DNA of 51,412 bases from Armatimonadota bacterium (GCA_012512505.1 JAAZEB010000198.1:1-51412), one strand, 5' to 3'; counted from the stretch's first letter, positions 7,623-16,891 are shown. Notes: a model not told the origin generated them from the letters alone. Numbers and translations are program-made.

Positions 7623-9989
7623 CTACAGCGGCGTCGCCAGCCGGGGGCCGCGCGCGCGGATTGCATCCAGGAAGGCGCCCACCGACGAGCGGGCGCCCGG
7701 CGCGGCCAGATCGCGGTAGCCGTGGGGCAGCAGCCAGAGGAGGCACTCCTGCGGCTCAGTCACCGTCACGGTGGTGCGGAAGACCATCGGCAGGTCGATC
7801 CAGTCGGAAGCGTCGTAGTAGCGGGTGAGGTCATAGATCCCGCTGGCGGCGACTTGCCAGCGCCGCTCCAGGGCAACGCCGAGGCCGGCGTTCTCCGCGG
7901 CGGGCCAGGAGAAATCGAACCAGCCAGTGCGGTGGTGGTTGGCCGGCTCAGGCGAGGCGCCCAGGTAGCCGAAGAGGAGGTCGCGATAGTCGCTGCCGTC
8001 CTGGAGGGTGCCGCGCTCCACCTCGCCCCCCACGCCTGCCTGAAGCTGGAAGGTGCCGCCCCGCTGGTCAAAGGCGGCGCCCTCGCGCGTGCTCTCCACC
8101 GCCACCGGGCGCCGAGGGCGGTACTCCCGACGGATGCGGATCAGCGGCACGTCGCGGAAGAAGGCATAGTCGCTGCAGCCTTCCGCTACCTCGGTCGCGA
8201 ACGGCACCCGCACTTTCACGAAGACCGGACCCTCGGTCACGGTGGCGGGGCCGAAGCGATCCACCCCCGGGGCGCGGAACTGCCAGGGCGTCCGCAGCAG
8301 GTTGCGCGCCGCGCCGGCCGGCCGCAGTTCCACCAGCGAGTCGCTTTCCACCTCGAGGACCACCCGATAGTGGCGGGTGGTCAACTCCCACCGGCCAGTG
8401 TGAGTCCGCGGCTTTGGAGCAGCCCCCCGCGGCAGGAGGCGCACGTAGGCCGGCTGCGCAAGCGGCGCGCGCGGCACCCACACGGCGGCGGGGCCTTGCC
8501 GACTCCACTCGCGATCGAGCTGAGCCGGCACCGGCGGGCCCGAAGCGCCCACCGGCTGCACCACCAGACCGGTGTCGGTGGCGCTGCCCGGCGGCGGCGC
8601 GCTCCAGAGGACGCGCTCCGCCAGGGGATCGGCCGGCACCGCCAGCACGCGCCCGGCTCCCTTCGGGGCGACGGCCACCTCCGCCGAAGAGTTGAGGAGC
8701 GTGCTGCCGGGGGCGCGCTCGATGGCCGCCCGCAGCGTGGCCGGATGGGGGAGTGGCGGCAGCGATACCGGCACCACGGCCGCCTTGCCAGGAGCGATGG
8801 CCGGCCCGCCCGCCCGGCCAAGGATCCGGCCCGTGTCGGCAACGCTGACGCGCAGCCGTGCCGGCTGGGAGGGGAGGTTACCGTCGTTGCGCACCGTGGC
8901 CGTCAGCGTTGTTCGGTGCTGCCCGGCGCGGACGCGCGGTGGCTCCGCGAGCGACAGCACGGGGGCAATGAAGTAGTCGTAACAAAGCTGGTCGCACAGA
9001 GCGCGCAGGGCGGGGGTGGCGCCATCAAAATGGAAGAAGGCCACGCCGGGCATCTCCGGGGCGTGCCGCTTGATCGCGGCGAACTGGGCGCGCACCTCGG
9101 CGGCCGTCGGGTCGCGCGGAGCGCCATCGGCACGGGTGTTCACGCCCAGGCCGAGGATCGTCTTCTCCAGCACGCCGGCGTCGCGCGCCGCGCGGATCGC
9201 CGCCTCGATGCGGCCGAGGTGGAAGGAGTGGTAGTTGAGGTAGATCTCAGGCATAAAGAGGTCGGTGGCTTCCTTGAGGGCAACCGCGTCCGCGTGCGGG
9301 AAGCTGCCGATCCCCCACCAGGCAATGAACAGGTCGGGCCGGCGGCGGCGGGTGGCCAACGTCGCCTCGATCAGGGTGCGCCGGATCGCCTCGTCGCCGC
9401 CATACTCATCAATGGCGATCCCGCGCTCGGCATCGCACCACGACTCGACGAAGCGCTCAACGTCCCACTCTTGATAGCAGATGCCGCCCTTCCACTGGCA
9501 GGGGAAGATGCCCCGCTGGAGCAGATCCTCGGCCCCCCCGGAAGGCGCCGTGGTGGTGAGGTTGGCCCAGCGCAGCCCCCGCGGCACGCCGAACCAGGCG
9601 AAGGTCACCGGACGCTCCACCACCGGCACCTGGAGCGGCGGCGCGGCGGCTGGGGTTATGCCCGAGGCGCCCGCGGTGGCGGTGACGCGCACGAGGCCAC
9701 TGCGCGCGGGCGTCCAGCGCAGCCGGGCCGTCGTGGCGGCACCGGGCGCCAGGATGCCCAAGTCGGCGGCGTGCAGCCGCGTCGGCTTCCCACCCTCAGG
9801 CTGCAGGGTGAGGCCTACCCAGGCGCCGGCAAGGGGGGTCGCACCGGTGTTCTGAACGCGGATCCACACCTCGAGCGGACGGGCACGCGCCGGCACCGCC
9901 GGCGTCACCGTCACCGGCCCACAGCGCAGCGCGCCGGCCGCGGGCGAGGCAGCAAGAGCAGCAAGCAGAACGAACCCCGGCAGTCTCAT
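7623..9989 (-). CDS. Secreted CARDB-like / glycosidase-like multidomain protein
   Basis: 788 aa. ATG 9989 opens a signal peptide (MRLPGFVLLAALAASPAAGA). Residues about 25-130 look like a CARDB/Ig-like module (VQNTGATPLAGAWVGL ... LAPGAATTARLRW). About 145-370 resembles a TIM-barrel glycosidase: FAWFGVPRGLRW, a carboxylate cluster ERGIAIDEYGGDEAIRR, RPDLFIAWWGIGSF, LFMPEIYLNYHSF and MPGVAFFHFDGA. A second CARDB-like module follows (about 400-470, TVRNDGNLPSQPARLRVSV). The C-terminal 300 residues are beta-rich (FDFSWPAAENAGLGVALE). Substrate and family are not recognised; carbohydrate binding or cleavage outside the cytoplasm is inferred. Only a weak GGGGGA precedes the ATG. Confidence 0.7.
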   Translation of the reverse strand: MRLPGFVLLAALAASPAAGALRCGPVTVTPAVPARARPLEVWIRVQNTGATPLAGAWVGLTLQPEGGKPTRLHAADLGILAPGAATTARLRWTPARSGLVRVTATAGASGITPAAAPPLQVPVVERPVTFAWFGVPRGLRWANLTTTAPSGGAEDLLQRGIFPCQWKGGICYQEWDVERFVESWCDAERGIAIDEYGGDEAIRRTLIEATLATRRRRPDLFIAWWGIGSFPHADAVALKEATDLFMPEIYLNYHSFHLGRIEAAIRAARDAGVLEKTILGLGVNTRADGAPRDPTAAEVRAQFAAIKRHAPEMPGVAFFHFDGATPALRALCDQLCYDYFIAPVLSLAEPPRVRAGQHRTTLTATVRNDGNLPSQPARLRVSVADTGRILGRAGGPAIAPGKAAVVPVSLPPLPHPATLRAAIERAPGSTLLNSSAEVAVAPKGAGRVLAVPADPLAERVLWSAPPPGSATDTGLVVQPVGASGPPVPAQLDREWSRQGPAAVWVPRAPLAQPAYVRLLPRGAAPKPRTHTGRWELTTRHYRVVLEVESDSLVELRPAGAARNLLRTPWQFRAPGVDRFGPATVTEGPVFVKVRVPFATEVAEGCSDYAFFRDVPLIRIRREYRPRRPVAVESTREGAAFDQRGGTFQLQAGVGGEVERGTLQDGSDYRDLLFGYLGASPEPANHHRTGWFDFSWPAAENAGLGVALERRWQVAASGIYDLTRYYDASDWIDLPMVFRTTVTVTEPQECLLWLLPHGYRDLAAPGARSSVGAFLDAIRARGPRLATPL

Positions 9990-10086
9990 GGCATCCCCCG
10001 AAGGCGAGGCCGACGGCCTCACTGGGGGTTCCTTCGTCACGGCCGGGCCAGGGGCCTGCCGACACTCACGACGGCGGAGGTGGCAC

Positions 10087-10199
10087 TCCCCCGAACTCGG
10101 GGGCAGCCCCACCCCACCGCCGGCAAGATGCCAGCGCTCCTGGGGGACCCGTCTCGGTGTCGAGTGGGTTCCCCCCGAGTTCGGGGGGACAGGGGGGCC
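10087..10199. repeat. Family A nested C/G-run palindromes (cluster 1)
   Basis: Two units: CCCCCGAACTCGGGGG at 10087-10103, and CCCCCCGAGTTCGGGGGG followed by ACAGGGGGGCC at 10171-10199. Each unit is a perfect C-run/G-run hairpin trailed by a second G-run. The same design recurs at 18.6, 39.5 and 45.9 kb, always between genes. Confidence 0.75.
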
Positions 10200-10228
10200 A
10201 ACACCACGCGACGCTCTCCCGAACCCGA

Positions 10229-10654
10229 CTATCGGATGAACTCGATGGGGCAGAGGTTCAGCGGCACGAGACGGTCGAACTCATGGTGATCGGTGGTGAG
10301 CACTGTCGCCCTGAGCCGCCGGGCCAGCGCCAAGCAGAAGGTGTCCGCCACTGCGACAGGGTGGTGAAACGCCTTGAGGAAGGCAGCATCCTGCCAGAGA
10401 GCCGGGTCCAGGTCCGAGCGAGAGACGATGCCGGCGGAGACCAGCATCTCCAGAAGCTGGACGGCCGCGGCCTCTCCGCCCCGGCGCAGGGCGTCATAGT
10501 AGACCTCGTAGACGTTGACCACGTGCGCGAAACAGGGAACGGCACCCTCTGCCAGGACCTGGGCCACCACTTCAGCGCCCTGCTCATCGCACAGGAACGC
10601 CACCATGGCACCGGCATCTAGGACGTAAGCCGAGGGCCGTGCAGTCGCGCCCAT
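10229..10654 (-). CDS. PIN-domain (VapC-like) toxin ribonuclease
   Basis: 141 aa, the usual VapC size. PIN acidic residues are in place: YVLDAGAMVAFL (first Asp near residue 14), VVNVYEVYYDAL (Glu), VAVADTFCLALARRL (Asp) and TTDHHEFDRL (last Asp). VapC toxins are Mg2+-dependent endoribonucleases, commonly cutting tRNA, and are neutralised by the partner antitoxin. The ATG lies 37 bases inside the upstream antitoxin gene, so the two are translated from one message. The RNA target cannot be read from sequence. Confidence 0.85.
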   Translation of the reverse strand: MGATARPSAYVLDAGAMVAFLCDEQGAEVVAQVLAEGAVPCFAHVVNVYEVYYDALRRGGEAAAVQLLEMLVSAGIVSRSDLDPALWQDAAFLKAFHHPVAVADTFCLALARRLRATVLTTDHHEFDRLVPLNLCPIEFIR

Positions 10655-10899
10655 TGGTCTGCCTCCAGAACGATCTCCTCCTGCTTGCGCGCGGCAATCT
10701 CGTCGGAACCAGATAGCATCCCCTTCATGCTTCCGCGTGCCGCGTTCACCCGCGCCCTTCGCTCTTCAGGGGATAGCGGAGCAGCCACCGACGGCGTCGC
10801 TTCGGTGGCAGACAGGCCGCGCAAGAGACGTTCCACGACTCGCAAGTCATCCTCCGATAGCCGGTCGATGAGGTCATGCACTTGCTCCTTGATGCTCAT
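10618..10899 (-). CDS. Antitoxin-like protein partnered with the PIN toxin
   Basis: 93 aa, highly charged and helical (MSIKEQVHDLIDRLSEDDL...). The C-terminal half (KQEEIVLEADQWARLHGP) fits a toxin-wrapping tail. The start is ATG 10899, preceded by GGAGGAGGG at suitable spacing; longer in-frame starts lack such a site. It resembles short antitoxins encoded before PIN toxins, but I cannot place the DNA-binding fold. Assignment rests on size, position and a 37-base overlap with the PIN gene. A TATAAT lies about 55 bases upstream. Confidence 0.7.
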   Translation of the reverse strand: MSIKEQVHDLIDRLSEDDLRVVERLLRGLSATEATPSVAAPLSPEERRARVNAARGSMKGMLSGSDEIAARKQEEIVLEADQWARLHGPRLTS

Positions 10900-10951
10900 C
10901 CGCTTTACCCTCCTCCGCCAACCACGACTGATCTCAATGCGGCGTGAGCCC

Positions 10952-10957
10952 ATTATA
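10952..10957 (-). promoter_or_regulatory. Promoter -10 of the PIN toxin-antitoxin operon
   Basis: Perfect TATAAT on the minus strand, giving a leader of about 45 bases before the antitoxin ATG. The -35 region is weak (CAATCC at 17-base spacing), which would suit an autoregulated operon. Confidence 0.5.
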
Positions 10958-11040
10958 CCGCCGGCCGCGACTCCGGATTGGCGGCGCCACCCAGCTCCAT
11001 CCTGCCGAGGGGAGCCGCCTGCCAGGCCAGCCCCCGGTGT

Positions 11041-11162
11041 AGGACACCGATAGGTCGGATCGCCGGCGTCCCGCCGGCCGACGTAAGACGCCTACCCCCA
11101 CCGTAGGAGGTGTCTCCGAGCCGAGAGGTTGGCGATATCGGCGTCGGAGATCCTCCTACACC
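11041..11162. repeat. Family B dispersed repeat (copy 1) with long inverted arms
   Basis: Contains the family B core GGATCGCCGGCGTCCCGCC (11056-11074), then an imperfect hairpin from GTAGGAGGTGTCTCCGAG to CTCGG-side arm TCGGCGTCGGAGATCCTCC (about 11104-11160). Relatives occur near 23.24, 47.7-47.8 and 51.3 kb. The rest of the gap between leuS and the antitoxin gene has no coding sequence. Confidence 0.7.
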
Positions 11163-11239
11163 AGGTACGGGGTGTTACTCTCCCAGGCAGCTAGCCGGGC
11201 ATGGGGGGCTCCCAGGGCATTATACCACGCCAGGCTCCC

Positions 11240-13855
11240 CTACTTTACCACCAGGTTGACGATGCGGCCGGGCACGACCACTTCCTTCACCAGGATCTTG
11301 TTTTCCAGGATCGCCTTGATGCGGTCGTGGTCCTTGGCGATGGCGAGCACGGTCTCCTTATCCGCATCGGCGGGCACCTCCACCTGGGCGCGCACCTTGC
11401 CGTTCACCTGCACCGGCATCGTGATCAGCGCCTCGACGGTGAGCGCCTCGTCCCACGTCGGCCACGGCTCGTAGGCCAGCGTCTCTTTGTGGCCCAGCGC
11501 CTCCCACAGCTCCTCGGCGAGGTGCGGCGCGTAGGGCGACAGCAGCAGCACGAACGGCTCCAGGACGCTGCGCGGGCGCACCGGCGACTTCGTGACCTCG
11601 TTGACGAAGGTCATCATCGCCGCGATCGCGGTGTTGAAATCCATCGCCTCGGTGTCTTGCGACACCTTCTTGATCGTGCGGTGCAGCAGGCGCATCAGCG
11701 CGTCCGGCGCCGGGTCGTCAGTCACCGTGAAGTTGCCCTGCTCGTCGAAGAAGAGGCGCCACGTGCGCGCCAGGAAGCGCGATACCCCCGAGACGGTCTT
11801 CGTGTTCCAGGGCTTCACCGCCTCCAGCGGGCCCAGGAACATCTCGTAGAGGCGCAGGGCATCGGCGCCGTGCTCGCGCACCACGTCGTCCGGGTTCACC
11901 ACGTTCCCGCGCGACTTGCTCATCTTCTCGGTGAGCTCTTCCAGCTCCAGCTCGGGATACTCCGGGTGATACGGCTTCTCGTCGCGCCAGACCACCTCGC
12001 TCAGCGGCACGTAAACGGCGTTGGCCAGCGAGCCGGTCTCCTTCACGTAGGCACTCTCGCCCTCCAGGCGCACCTCCTTGTAGGACCACGGCCGGCCGTC
12101 GGCAGTGTAGTAGCGGTAGGAGAAGCCGAGGATCATCCCCTGGTTCACCAGGCGCATGAACGGCTCCGGCGTGGAGACCAGGCCGGCGTCGAACAGCACC
12201 TTGTGCCAGAAGCGCGCGTAGAGCAGGTGGAGCACGGCGTGCTCCGCGCCGCCCACGTAGAGGTCCACCGGCATCCAGTACTTCTCTTTCGCCGGCTCCC
12301 ACGCGGCCTGGTCGTTCTTGGGATCCAGGTAGCGCAGGTAGTACCAGCAGGAGCCGGCCCACTGCGGCATCGTGTTCGTCTCGCGCCGGGCGGGATGGCC
12401 GGTCTCCGGGTCAGTGGTGTTCACCCACTCCTCGATGGTCGCCAGGGGCGACTCGCCGGTGCCAGAGGGCTGGTAGCTCTCCACCTCCGGCAGGGTGATC
12501 GGCAGGTACTCCTCCGGCAGCGGCACGGGCGTGCCGTCCTCGCGGAAGACGATGGGGAACGGCTCGCCCCAGTAGCGCTGGCGGGAGAAGAGCCAGTCGC
12601 GCAGGCGGTAGTTGACCGCCTTCTTGCCAATCCCCTTCGCCTCCAGCCACTCGGTGATCTTCTCTTTGGCCTCCGGCGTCTCCAGGCCGTTGAGGCTCAC
12701 CTCGTCGTTGGCGGAGTTGACGTTGGTGCCGTTGCCGGTGTAAGCGGCCTCCTCGACGTTGCCGCCGGCCACCACCTCGACGATCGGCAGGCCGAACTTG
12801 CGAGCGAGCTCCCAGTCGCGCTCGTCGTGGGCGGGCACGGCCATGATGGCGCCGGTGCCGTAGGAGACCAGCACGTAGTCGGCCACCCAGATCGGGATCG
12901 GCTTGCCATTCACCGGATTGATCGCGTAGCCGCCGGTGAAGACACCCGTCTTCTCCTTGGCCAGCTCCGTGCGGTCCATGTCCGACTTGCGCGCCGCGGC
13001 CTCCTGATATGCCTGCACTGCTGGTCGCTGCTCGGGCGTGGTGATCAGCTCCACCAGCGGGTGCTCCGGGGCCAGGACCATGTAGGTGGCGCCAAAGAGC
13101 GTATCCGGGCGCGTGGTGAAGACACGAATGTTGGCGCTGTGGCCCTGGACGGGGAAGTCCACCTCGGCGCCGATGGAGCGACCGATCCAGTTGCGCTGCA
13201 TCTCCTTGATGCTCTCGGGCCACTCGACCAGGTCCAGATCCTCCAGCAGGCGCTCGGCATACGCGGTGATCTTCAGCATCCACTGGCGCATCGGCTTGCG
13301 GATCACCGGATGCCCCCCACGCTCGCTGCGGCCGTCAATCACTTCCTCGTTGGCCAGAACCGTGCCCAGCGCCGGGCACCAGTTCACCGGCACCTCCGCC
13401 ACGTAGGCCAAGCCGCGGTGGTAGAGCTGCAGGAAGATCCACTGCGTCCACTTGTAGTAGCCGGGATCGGTGGTGTTCACCTCGCGATCCCAGTCGTAAG
13501 AGAAGCCAAGCGACTGGATCTGCCGCTTGAACGTCTCGATATTGCGCTGGGTGGTGATCGCCGGGTGGGTGCCGGTATCGATGGCGTACTGCTCGGCGGG
13601 CAGGCCAAAGGCATCCCAGCCCATCGGGTGAAGGACGTTGAAGCCCTTCATCCGCTTGTAGCGCGCCAGGATATCGGTGGCGGTGTAGCCCTCCGGGTGC
13701 CCGACGTGCAGGCCAGCGCCGGAGGGGTACGGGAACATGTCCAGGATGTAGTACTTCGGCCGCGGGTCGAAGTCCACCGCCCGGAAGGTCTTATTCTCCT
13801 CCCAGTAGCGCTGCCACTTCGGCTCGATGACAGAAGGGTTGTACTCTTTAGGCAT
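11240..13855 (-). CDS. leuS: Leucyl-tRNA synthetase
   Basis: 871 aa, normal for bacterial LeuRS. Class I synthetase attaching leucine to tRNA-Leu, with an editing CP1 domain. Landmarks: HIGH-type [20 protein letters not shown] near residue 45; CP1 editing region with [13 protein letters not shown] and [26 protein letters not shown] in [16 protein letters not shown]; and a C-terminal anticodon-binding region ending in the small beta domain ([18 protein letters not shown]). ATG 13855 ([20 protein letters not shown]) has GGAG six bases upstream and matches family starts. The upstream nuclease-like gene ends 8 bases inside leuS, so translation may be coupled. No T-box leader is visible. Confidence 0.97.
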   Translation of the reverse strand: MPKEYNPSVIEPKWQRYWEENKTFRAVDFDPRPKYYILDMFPYPSGAGLHVGHPEGYTATDILARYKRMKGFNVLHPMGWDAFGLPAEQYAIDTGTHPAITTQRNIETFKRQIQSLGFSYDWDREVNTTDPGYYKWTQWIFLQLYHRGLAYVAEVPVNWCPALGTVLANEEVIDGRSERGGHPVIRKPMRQWMLKITAYAERLLEDLDLVEWPESIKEMQRNWIGRSIGAEVDFPVQGHSANIRVFTTRPDTLFGATYMVLAPEHPLVELITTPEQRPAVQAYQEAAARKSDMDRTELAKEKTGVFTGGYAINPVNGKPIPIWVADYVLVSYGTGAIMAVPAHDERDWELARKFGLPIVEVVAGGNVEEAAYTGNGTNVNSANDEVSLNGLETPEAKEKITEWLEAKGIGKKAVNYRLRDWLFSRQRYWGEPFPIVFREDGTPVPLPEEYLPITLPEVESYQPSGTGESPLATIEEWVNTTDPETGHPARRETNTMPQWAGSCWYYLRYLDPKNDQAAWEPAKEKYWMPVDLYVGGAEHAVLHLLYARFWHKVLFDAGLVSTPEPFMRLVNQGMILGFSYRYYTADGRPWSYKEVRLEGESAYVKETGSLANAVYVPLSEVVWRDEKPYHPEYPELELEELTEKMSKSRGNVVNPDDVVREHGADALRLYEMFLGPLEAVKPWNTKTVSGVSRFLARTWRLFFDEQGNFTVTDDPAPDALMRLLHRTIKKVSQDTEAMDFNTAIAAMMTFVNEVTKSPVRPRSVLEPFVLLLSPYAPHLAEELWEALGHKETLAYEPWPTWDEALTVEALITMPVQVNGKVRAQVEVPADADKETVLAIAKDHDRIKAILENKILVKEVVVPGRIVNLVVK

Positions 13856-14762
13856 TGCTCGCTCCAAGAAGGGCTCGTGTACACTCGGGGCCTTTATGGA
13901 AGGCCTTTGCATACGCGTCCGCCTTTTCCAATGTGCTTAGGATCAGCGGCGTGACTTTGGGAAGCGCTTCAGTCCAGTCCCTCATGCCATGCGCGCATGC
14001 GTAGGCACACACACGGTGGTAAGGCGTTGCCACGTCGTTTTCCCAAACAGGGTCAGCAGTCTTGCCATCGGGGTCTGTAGGGAGAAAGGCATGAGCTGGC
14101 TTCAATGCGGCCCGTATCTCCTCGAGCTCAGGGATATAGAGCTCCCATCCTTTAATCGTCGTATAGCGCCTTCTCCCATCACGCTTCGGCTTGCTGGGAT
14201 ACAGCTCGTCGTACGGTTGGCGGAACCGGCCAACAAGCGCAGATAACAACCGAAGCAAGCGCCTGTTAGATGTATCCTGTTCACGTTCCCACGCATCACG
14301 AATGACCGGGTAAACATTCGCCCACAGCAACTTAAGCACCACGTACGGCGACCACTTCTGATCTTCTCTGACGATGATGTTCACCGTAATCCAATCGGGC
14401 TCAGAATAGGTCTCCGAGTATTTCCGTAATTGCTCCTCTCTATTATCACTCCAAACCTTATGTTCACAAGCGAAGCCGCAGACGCTCCCGGAGCTGACCT
14501 GCGGGAGGTCGGAGGTGTAGAGCACTAAATCCGGCCTAACAGGCCCCGTGGAGGGCTCTTCAATGAAAATCTTATCCGCCCGATCGATTTGCCAAGAATT
14601 GCGGTCAGTGCACCTGGCGAGGAAATTCCAGTAAGCCAATCGGAGGCCAGGCACCTGTTTAAGTATTCGCGCGAAACTCCGGTTGAACTTCACCTCGGGT
14701 GGGTCGTCACTACTCGCGACCATCTCCACCATATCATCGAGCAACACGGACCACTGATCCAT
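13848..14762 (-). CDS. PD-(D/E)XK nuclease-like protein of unknown role
   Basis: 304 aa; I do not recognise a named family. A PD-(D/E)XK signature can be read: [10 protein letters not shown] (Asp78) and, after a beta-turn stretch, [10 protein letters not shown] (Glu100-His-Lys102), the D-X(n)-E-X-K arrangement of restriction-endonuclease-fold proteins. The rest is mixed alpha/beta with aromatic clusters ([38 protein letters not shown]). Base composition is visibly less GC-rich than either neighbour and codon use is less biased, suggesting acquisition. It ends 8 bases past the leuS ATG, and starts just after a decayed nucleotidyltransferase and hicBA. A defence or DNA-repair role is possible but unproven. 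Confidence 0.6.
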   Translation of the reverse strand: MDQWSVLLDDMVEMVASSDDPPEVKFNRSFARILKQVPGLRLAYWNFLARCTDRNSWQIDRADKIFIEEPSTGPVRPDLVLYTSDLPQVSSGSVCGFACEHKVWSDNREEQLRKYSETYSEPDWITVNIIVREDQKWSPYVVLKLLWANVYPVIRDAWEREQDTSNRRLLRLLSALVGRFRQPYDELYPSKPKRDGRRRYTTIKGWELYIPELEEIRAALKPAHAFLPTDPDGKTADPVWENDVATPYHRVCAYACAHGMRDWTEALPKVTPLILSTLEKADAYAKAFHKGPECTRALLGASNA

Positions 14763-14769
14763 CGGTAGA

Positions 14770-14944
14770 GACTCCTTCCTTGCCGGGAAGACTCATGTAC
14801 CTTTCGCGCTCGAACTCCCCCAGGAGTTATCCAAGCGGAAGTCCTCGCGCACGGCGGGCCGAAGACCCACAGCTCTCACACGTGGCAGCGCCGGCATAGC
14901 GCGCGGATCTCATCCATCGGCAGGTGCAAGGATGGGTGAAGCAT
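14770..14944 (-). pseudogene. Remnant of an MNT-type nucleotidyltransferase (antitoxin-like)
   Basis: From ATG 14944 a 22-codon frame reads MLHPSLHLPMDEIRALCRRC before a stop at 14876; this is the usual N-terminal helix of minimal nucleotidyltransferases. Beyond the stop, family-like pieces continue in shifted frames: ELWVFG, then AVREDFRLDNS around 14832-14855, then GEFERERYMSL. The GSxxR and paired Asp active site is not intact. At least one stop and two frameshifts make it a decayed copy, probably once paired with a HEPN partner. Confidence 0.55.
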
Positions 14945-14954
14945 CGGCCCATCC

Positions 14955-15179
14955 TCACAGCAGCTGCAGCAGATCCTCCGTGTCCATATCGGCGTCGCGG
15001 AGGATCTTGCGGAGCAAGCCTCGCCCGATGTCCTGCCCCTCGTGAACAGGCACCGTGACAACCCGTCCGTCCTGGTGCTTCAGGCGGGCGTGGCTACCCC
15101 GCTGCCGGACGATTGTGAAGCCCACCCGCTGAAGCACGGCCACGAGTTCATCTGACCTGAGGATGGGAAGGCGGCTCAT
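14955..15179 (-). CDS. hicA: HicA toxin (mRNA interferase)
   Basis: 74 aa, YcfA/HicA family, double-stranded-RNA-binding-like fold. It shows the catalytic-His context RQRGSHARLKHQDGR and the following VTVPVHEGQDIGRGLLRKIL, both family hallmarks. HicA cleaves mRNA and is blocked by HicB. Its ATG overlaps the stop of hicB by four bases (ATGA, 15176-15179), so translation is probably coupled. The order hicB-hicA is the reverse of the E. coli arrangement but common elsewhere. It appears intact. Confidence 0.93.
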   Translation of the reverse strand: MSRLPILRSDELVAVLQRVGFTIVRQRGSHARLKHQDGRVVTVPVHEGQDIGRGLLRKILRDADMDTEDLLQLL

Positions 15180-15388
15180 GGCACCAAGACACGCTGCACG
15201 CCGACAAACTCAGGAATCGTCTCGGTTGCATCGGTATCCTCAAGCGCCAGTTCAATGGCTTCACGGATGTTCGCCATCAGTTCATCCAGCGTCCGGCCCT
15301 GTGCGTAGCAGCCACGGAGCTGAGGCACCTCTCCAACCAGAAAGCCATCCTCATCCTTCTCAATCACCACGTAGAACTCACGCTCCAT
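15176..15388 (-). CDS. hicB: HicB antitoxin
   Basis: 70 aa, short-form HicB: partial RNase H-like fold FYVVIEKDEDGFLVGEVPQL with RGCYAQGRTLDELMANIREAI, a strong family match. It neutralises HicA by covering the active site. No C-terminal ribbon-helix-helix or HTH extension is present, so DNA binding may be absent or need the complex. GGAGGT stands eight bases before the ATG. First gene of the hicBA pair. Confidence 0.92.
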   Translation of the reverse strand: MEREFYVVIEKDEDGFLVGEVPQLRGCYAQGRTLDELMANIREAIELALEDTDATETIPEFVGVQRVLVP

Positions 15389-15441
15389 GGTGGCTTACCT
15401 CCGCTTCTGCATCCCGAAAACCGTCTACCATGCCGTGTTCC

Positions 15442-15830
15442 TCACTCGCCCTCCTCCCTCAGCCACAGGATACCGATCTCCCCCTCAAGGGCGCCGAACT
15501 CCGGGTCGCCGGTGACGGCCTGCGCGCCAAGCGTCTGCGCCAGCGCCGCGGCGAAGCCGTCGGCGAACGAGATGCCGGACGATACCGGTCTCCCCTCCAT
15601 GGCCCGGACTCCCCGGTAGCTGCTGAAGCGCGCTACTACGAACAGGTGCCAACTCACCGGATGCACCACTTAGCCCTGGGGTAGGGACTCCCACGTGCAG
15701 CTTGTTTCACGCCACGCGAAGAGGACCTGCTGTAGGGCAAGTACCGCGATATCGCCAGGCTCCCGATCTCGTAGAGCAGAGGCGCCGGCAGGCCGTAGAG
15801 GACGGCAAAGCAGCAGTCACGCACAAGCGC
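15442..15830 (-). pseudogene. Decayed PIN-domain toxin
   Basis: The open part at 15442-15669 ends in a clear PIN C-terminus: SFADGFAAALAQTLGAQ then VTGDPEFGALEGEIGILWL. The N-terminal half is broken over 15670-15830. Traces such as VLYGLPAPLLYEIGSLAI and VLALQQVLFAWRE can be read, but in different frames with a stop between (TAA near 15672). The first catalytic Asp is not found, so the gene is not expected to be functional. No antitoxin remains beside it. Confidence 0.6.
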
Positions 15831-15954
15831 CCGTCACTCGAAACCGGCCGGGCGCGAGCGCACCACCTTGCGCATCCGAGCAAGGTAGCGCCTGCGGCTG
15901 CCGATCACCGCGCACCTCCCTTTGCCCCATGTGGGCATCGCCGGCCGCTGCTCA

Positions 15955-16686
15955 TCACCGTCGCCCCCCGAAGACCGCCCACATGCCGTGCTCCCACCAC
16001 ACCTGGGCGTCGGGGAAGCCGATCTCGCGGAGCCACTCCACCTGCCGGGCCGCGGGCGTCCAGCGCTCGGTCGGGTTGTGCTCCGGGTCGGGAAGCACGC
16101 GGTCGCAGAAGACCTGCCACAGCGCCAGCCAGTGCGGGCTGACGCGGCGGGCGGCACTCTGGCGGCGGGTGTGCTGATCCCAGCGCTGCAGGTGCTCGGC
16201 CTGCGTCGGCCAGTCGCCCCCCAACACCTCATCGGCGACGGCGATCATCCCGCCGGGGCGCAGAACCTGGTGCACTCGCCGGTAGAGCTCCTGCTTCCCC
16301 TCGTCCGCCAGGTGGTGGATGGCGATGGAAGAGACGACGGCGTCACAGCCATCGGGCACGGCGCGCTGCCAGCCGCCCTCCATGTCGCCCTCCACGTAGG
16401 TTACCCGTCGGCTAAAGCGCGCCAACCGCCGCCCGGCCACCACCCGCATGACCGGCGAGGAGTCGACCCACACCGCACTGGCGTTGGGGAAGCGCACCAA
16501 GATCCGCTCCAGCAGCCGGCCGCCCCCCCCGCCCAGGTCCACCACCCGCAGGGGGGCCTCCTTGGGAAACGCCAGTCGCCTCACGATCTCCGCGTGCAGG
16601 TGCTGATAACAAGGCACCCCCCGCGGCGCCTCCGTGTCATAGGTGAGCGCATAAGTCTCCCAACGTCTTGCCGCGATCTCACTCAT
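15955..16686 (-). CDS. Class I SAM-dependent methyltransferase
   Basis: 243 aa. Rossmann-type methyltransferase: motif I VVDLGGGGGRLLERIL (about residue 45-60), acidic loop VWVDSSPVM, motif II EGDMEGGW, motif IV-like CDAVVSSIAIHHLADEGK, and post-motif LRPGGMIAVADEVLGG. The HHL tail and C-terminal Trp-rich segment (PDAQVWWEHGMWAVFGG) match small-molecule methyltransferases of the UbiE/arsenite type. The substrate is unknown. ATG 16686 is chosen, with GGGAG ten bases upstream; the longer frame would begin at a TTG. It is flanked by the PIN remnant and by leuA. Confidence 0.85.
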   Translation of the reverse strand: MSEIAARRWETYALTYDTEAPRGVPCYQHLHAEIVRRLAFPKEAPLRVVDLGGGGGRLLERILVRFPNASAVWVDSSPVMRVVAGRRLARFSRRVTYVEGDMEGGWQRAVPDGCDAVVSSIAIHHLADEGKQELYRRVHQVLRPGGMIAVADEVLGGDWPTQAEHLQRWDQHTRRQSAARRVSPHWLALWQVFCDRVLPDPEHNPTERWTPAARQVEWLREIGFPDAQVWWEHGMWAVFGGRR

Positions 16687-16805
16687 TCTAACCAAACTCC
16701 CAGAATCATTCAAACACAGGCGCCGTAAAGGCGAAGCATCCGCGCGGGCGGCACCGGGTCACCCCCATGGCAGCAATGGCAGCGAGCCCCGCCGCAATCC
16801 GTGAG

Positions 16806-16891
16806 GCCGGTCGCTGAGACTCATCCCCGCCTCCCGCTTCACCCCGCCGCGACTAGGGCTCGCCAGGAGGCGGGGGCTCTCAGCGACCGGC
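16806..16891. terminator. Long hairpin downstream of leuA
   Basis: Left arm GCCGGTCGCTGAGA with CCCCGCCTCC (16806-16834) pairs with right arm GGAGGCGGGGGCTCTCAGCG to GGC (16866-16891). It lies 20 bases past the leuA stop and could end leuA transcription. There is no long T-run. Confidence 0.5.

Noticed and set aside
7722-10289. Plus-strand 855-codon frame
   Set aside because: Antisense of the secreted protein, low-complexity His/Arg/Gly composition, no start signal.
11219-11224. Minus-strand TGGTATAAT just past the leuS stop
   Set aside because: No -35 and no gene start within about 300 bases downstream; the antitoxin gene already has a nearer TATAAT.
11201-13954. Plus-strand 917-codon frame over leuS
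   Set aside because: Exact antisense shadow of leuS with no recognisable domains.
13856-14000. T-box or other riboswitch upstream of leuS
   Set aside because: No T-box consensus or specifier stem; the space is occupied by the overlapping nuclease-like gene.
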